Shown piece after piece: positions 6,082-7,062 of a stretch of DNA of 7,062 nucleotides. The notes under the pieces were generated by a model. The model saw nothing but the letters and a program-made list of their open reading frames with translations, was not told the DNA's origin and did no database searches. Source of the DNA: an uncultured Lachnospiraceae bacterium (GTDB lineage: Bacteria > Bacillota_A > Clostridia > Lachnospirales > Lachnospiraceae); contig CAMWMM010000258.1 of assembly GCA_947175285.1 (NCBI GenBank), forward strand, positions 1-7,062. The letters run 5' to 3'. The stretch's first letter is position 1, and each line of letters begins with the position of its first letter. Made by a program: the position numbers and the translations under genes.

Positions 6082-6813
6082 TCATATTACCGTTCTTGTA
6101 CACTGGCTGACAGCGGAAGATGTCCCTAAAAGGTTCGGCAGAATCAGCTCTTTAGCACCCCTGTCGGCAATCTTTCCATCCGCAACTACGACAATCTCAT
6201 CCGCAATATTTAAAATACGCTCCTGATGGGAAATGATGACAATGGAACCGTCGCGGTTTCTCTTCTGCATTCTTTCAAAAACCTGTATCAGATTCTGAAA
6301 ACTCCATAAATCAATTCCCGCCTCCGGCTCATCAAAAACAGCAAGTTTGCTTCCCCTTGCCAAGACCGTCGCAATCTCGATTCTCTTCAATTCCCCGCCG
6401 GAAAGACTGGCATTCACTTCCCGTCTGATATAATCTCTGGCACAGAGTCCGACCTCCGAAAGGTAATTGCAGGCTTCCGAAACAGAAAGCTGTCTGCCGG
6501 ACGCGATACGAAGCAAATCCAACACTTCAAGCCCTTTGAAACGCACCGGCTGCTGAAACGCAAAACTAATTCCCATATTTGCGCGCTCCGTAATGCTTTT
6601 TTCCGTAATATCGACACCGTCTAAATAAATACTGCCGGAAGTCGGTTTCTCTATTCCCACAATCAATTTTGCCAGTGTAGATTTTCCGCTTCCATTTGGT
6701 CCCGTAATTACTATGAATTTATGTTCCGGCACTGTCAGGGTAATGTCGCGTACGATTTCTTTCTGAGTTTCTTCTTCCGACACTTCAAAAGAAATATTTT
6801 TTAATTCCAGCAT
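6082..6813 (-). CDS. sufC: SufC-type ATPase of Fe-S cluster assembly (SmsC-like)
   Basis: The protein has 243 residues, the usual SufC size, and all ABC ATPase motifs are intact: Walker A GPNGSGKST (38-46), Q-loop glutamine in FAFQQPVRF (Gln87), signature LSGGELKRIEI (137-147), Walker B LAVFDEPEAGID (157-168) with catalytic Glu162, and switch His196 in IISHQER. FQxPxxxxGL and SGGELKRxEI are typical of SufC rather than of importers, and no permease gene is adjacent; the next gene encodes a SufB/D-type scaffold. SufC binds the scaffold on the cytosolic side and drives its rearrangement by ATP hydrolysis (family knowledge). AGAGGAG (6820-6826) lies 6 bases before the ATG and is one of the strongest ribosome sites in the window. 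No sufS, sufU, sufE or separate sufD is nearby, so the cysteine desulfurase must be encoded elsewhere. Annotation pipelines often label such genes only as ABC transporter ATP-binding protein. Confidence 0.95.
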   Translation of the reverse strand: MLELKNISFEVSEEETQKEIVRDITLTVPEHKFIVITGPNGSGKSTLAKLIVGIEKPTSGSIYLDGVDITEKSITERANMGISFAFQQPVRFKGLEVLDLLRIASGRQLSVSEACNYLSEVGLCARDYIRREVNASLSGGELKRIEIATVLARGSKLAVFDEPEAGIDLWSFQNLIQVFERMQKRNRDGSIVIISHQERILNIADEIVVVADGKIADRGAKELILPNLLGTSSAVSQCTRTVI

Positions 6814-6874
6814 AGTTTACTCCTCTATCATAATAATGTCCTAATATCAATAAGTTACTACTATTACCAGATAG

Positions 6875-6883
6875 ATTTTAACA
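6875..6883 (-). promoter_or_regulatory. Weak candidate extended -10 promoter for the suf-pepF operon
   Basis: TGTTAAAAT on the minus strand fits an extended -10 element (TGn plus TAAAAT, five of six bases). The hexamer 17 bases upstream, TAGAAG, matches the -35 consensus at only three positions. Transcription would start near 6868 and give a leader of about 55 bases. I see no clear operator or riboswitch in the leader (6814-6868). Read-through from the upstream gene ending at 6901 is the alternative. Confidence 0.3.
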
Positions 6884-6900
6884 TAGTATGGCAAAAACTT

Positions 6901-7062
6901 CTATATCTGAAATTCCTTAAATAGTTTTTTCTGATATTCCGTATCTTTAGCGGCTCGAATGATATCTTCCGTACGATTCTGCTCCGCGAGAAGTTGATTT
7001 AAACGGTTGATCTCTTGCTTTCCTTCTTCTCTGCCTTCACGCCTGCCCTCTTCTTTCATATC
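6901..7062 (-). CDS. C-terminal tail of an Rpn-family (PD-(D/E)XK nuclease / transposase-like) protein, 5' part outside window
   Basis: The minus strand is open from the right edge to a TAG at 6901-6903, giving 53 residues. The tail begins with the charged repeat MKEEGRREGREEGKQE, continues with a helical segment (INRLNQLLAEQNRTEDIIRA) and ends KDTEYQKKLFKEFQI. Lys/Glu/Gly-Arg repeats of the REGREEG kind followed by a helix and an acidic or aromatic end are typical of the C-termini of Rpn-family recombination-promoting nuclease/putative transposase proteins in gut clostridia. The nuclease domain itself is not in the window, so the assignment rests on this tail alone. The Met at residue 2 has no visible start context before the edge and is probably internal. 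The gene ends 87 bases upstream of sufC on the same strand with no convincing terminator between. Confidence 0.6.
   Translation of the reverse strand, partial: DMKEEGRREGREEGKQEINRLNQLLAEQNRTEDIIRAAKDTEYQKKLFKEFQI

Noticed and set aside
6893..6929. AAAAACT/AGTTTTT inverted repeat at the end of the Rpn-like gene as a terminator
   Set aside because: The stem is 7 bp with one G-C pair and a 23-base loop, so it would not be stable.

Overview
The window reads as chromosomal DNA of a low-to-moderate GC anaerobic Firmicute, most likely a clostridium of the Lachnospiraceae type. This is inferred from protein similarity recalled from memory, from strong purine-rich Shine-Dalgarno sites, and from the combination of a two-gene Suf system, a PurF-like protein starting MGGFFG and an Rpn-type protein tail. 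No database search was run. Coding density is very high. The longest stretch without a gene is 137 bases (1776-1912), and I see no tRNA, rRNA, CRISPR array or insertion sequence.

Layout. (1) Positions 1-1775, minus strand: a two-gene unit. A double zinc-ribbon membrane protein is followed directly (TAGATG) by a TPM-domain membrane protein that runs off the left edge. The pair resembles B. subtilis YdjG-YdjH, partners of an SPFH protein (YdjI) and PspA in membrane-stress biology. (2) Positions 1776-1912: a divergent promoter region with overlapping -35 boxes and a perfect 22-bp palindrome over the rightward -10 box. (3) Positions 1913-3319, plus strand: a PurF-family protein that keeps the PRPP loop and four probable Fe-S cysteines but has glycine where the glutaminase nucleophile should be. 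(4) Positions 3321-6813, minus strand: sufC, a short SufB/SufD-type scaffold and the M3 oligopeptidase pepF, closely spaced as one probable operon. Its last gene ends one base from the PurF-like gene. (5) Positions 6814-6900: operon leader with a weak promoter candidate. (6) Positions 6901-7062, minus strand: the C-terminal tail of an Rpn-family nuclease/transposase-like protein that enters from the right edge.

How the genes may work together. SufC (ATPase) and the single SufB/D-like scaffold would form a minimal Fe-S assembly complex, of the type named SMS (SUF-like minimal system). The PurF-like protein appears to be an Fe-S client by its cysteines, but the two transcription units converge, so nothing in the sequence directly ties their expression. 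PepF probably rides on the Fe-S operon without a mechanistic link that I can see. The most unusual item is the PurF-like protein: it looks like a conserved paralogue that cannot use glutamine in the normal way, so its usual annotation as amidophosphoribosyltransferase is doubtful.
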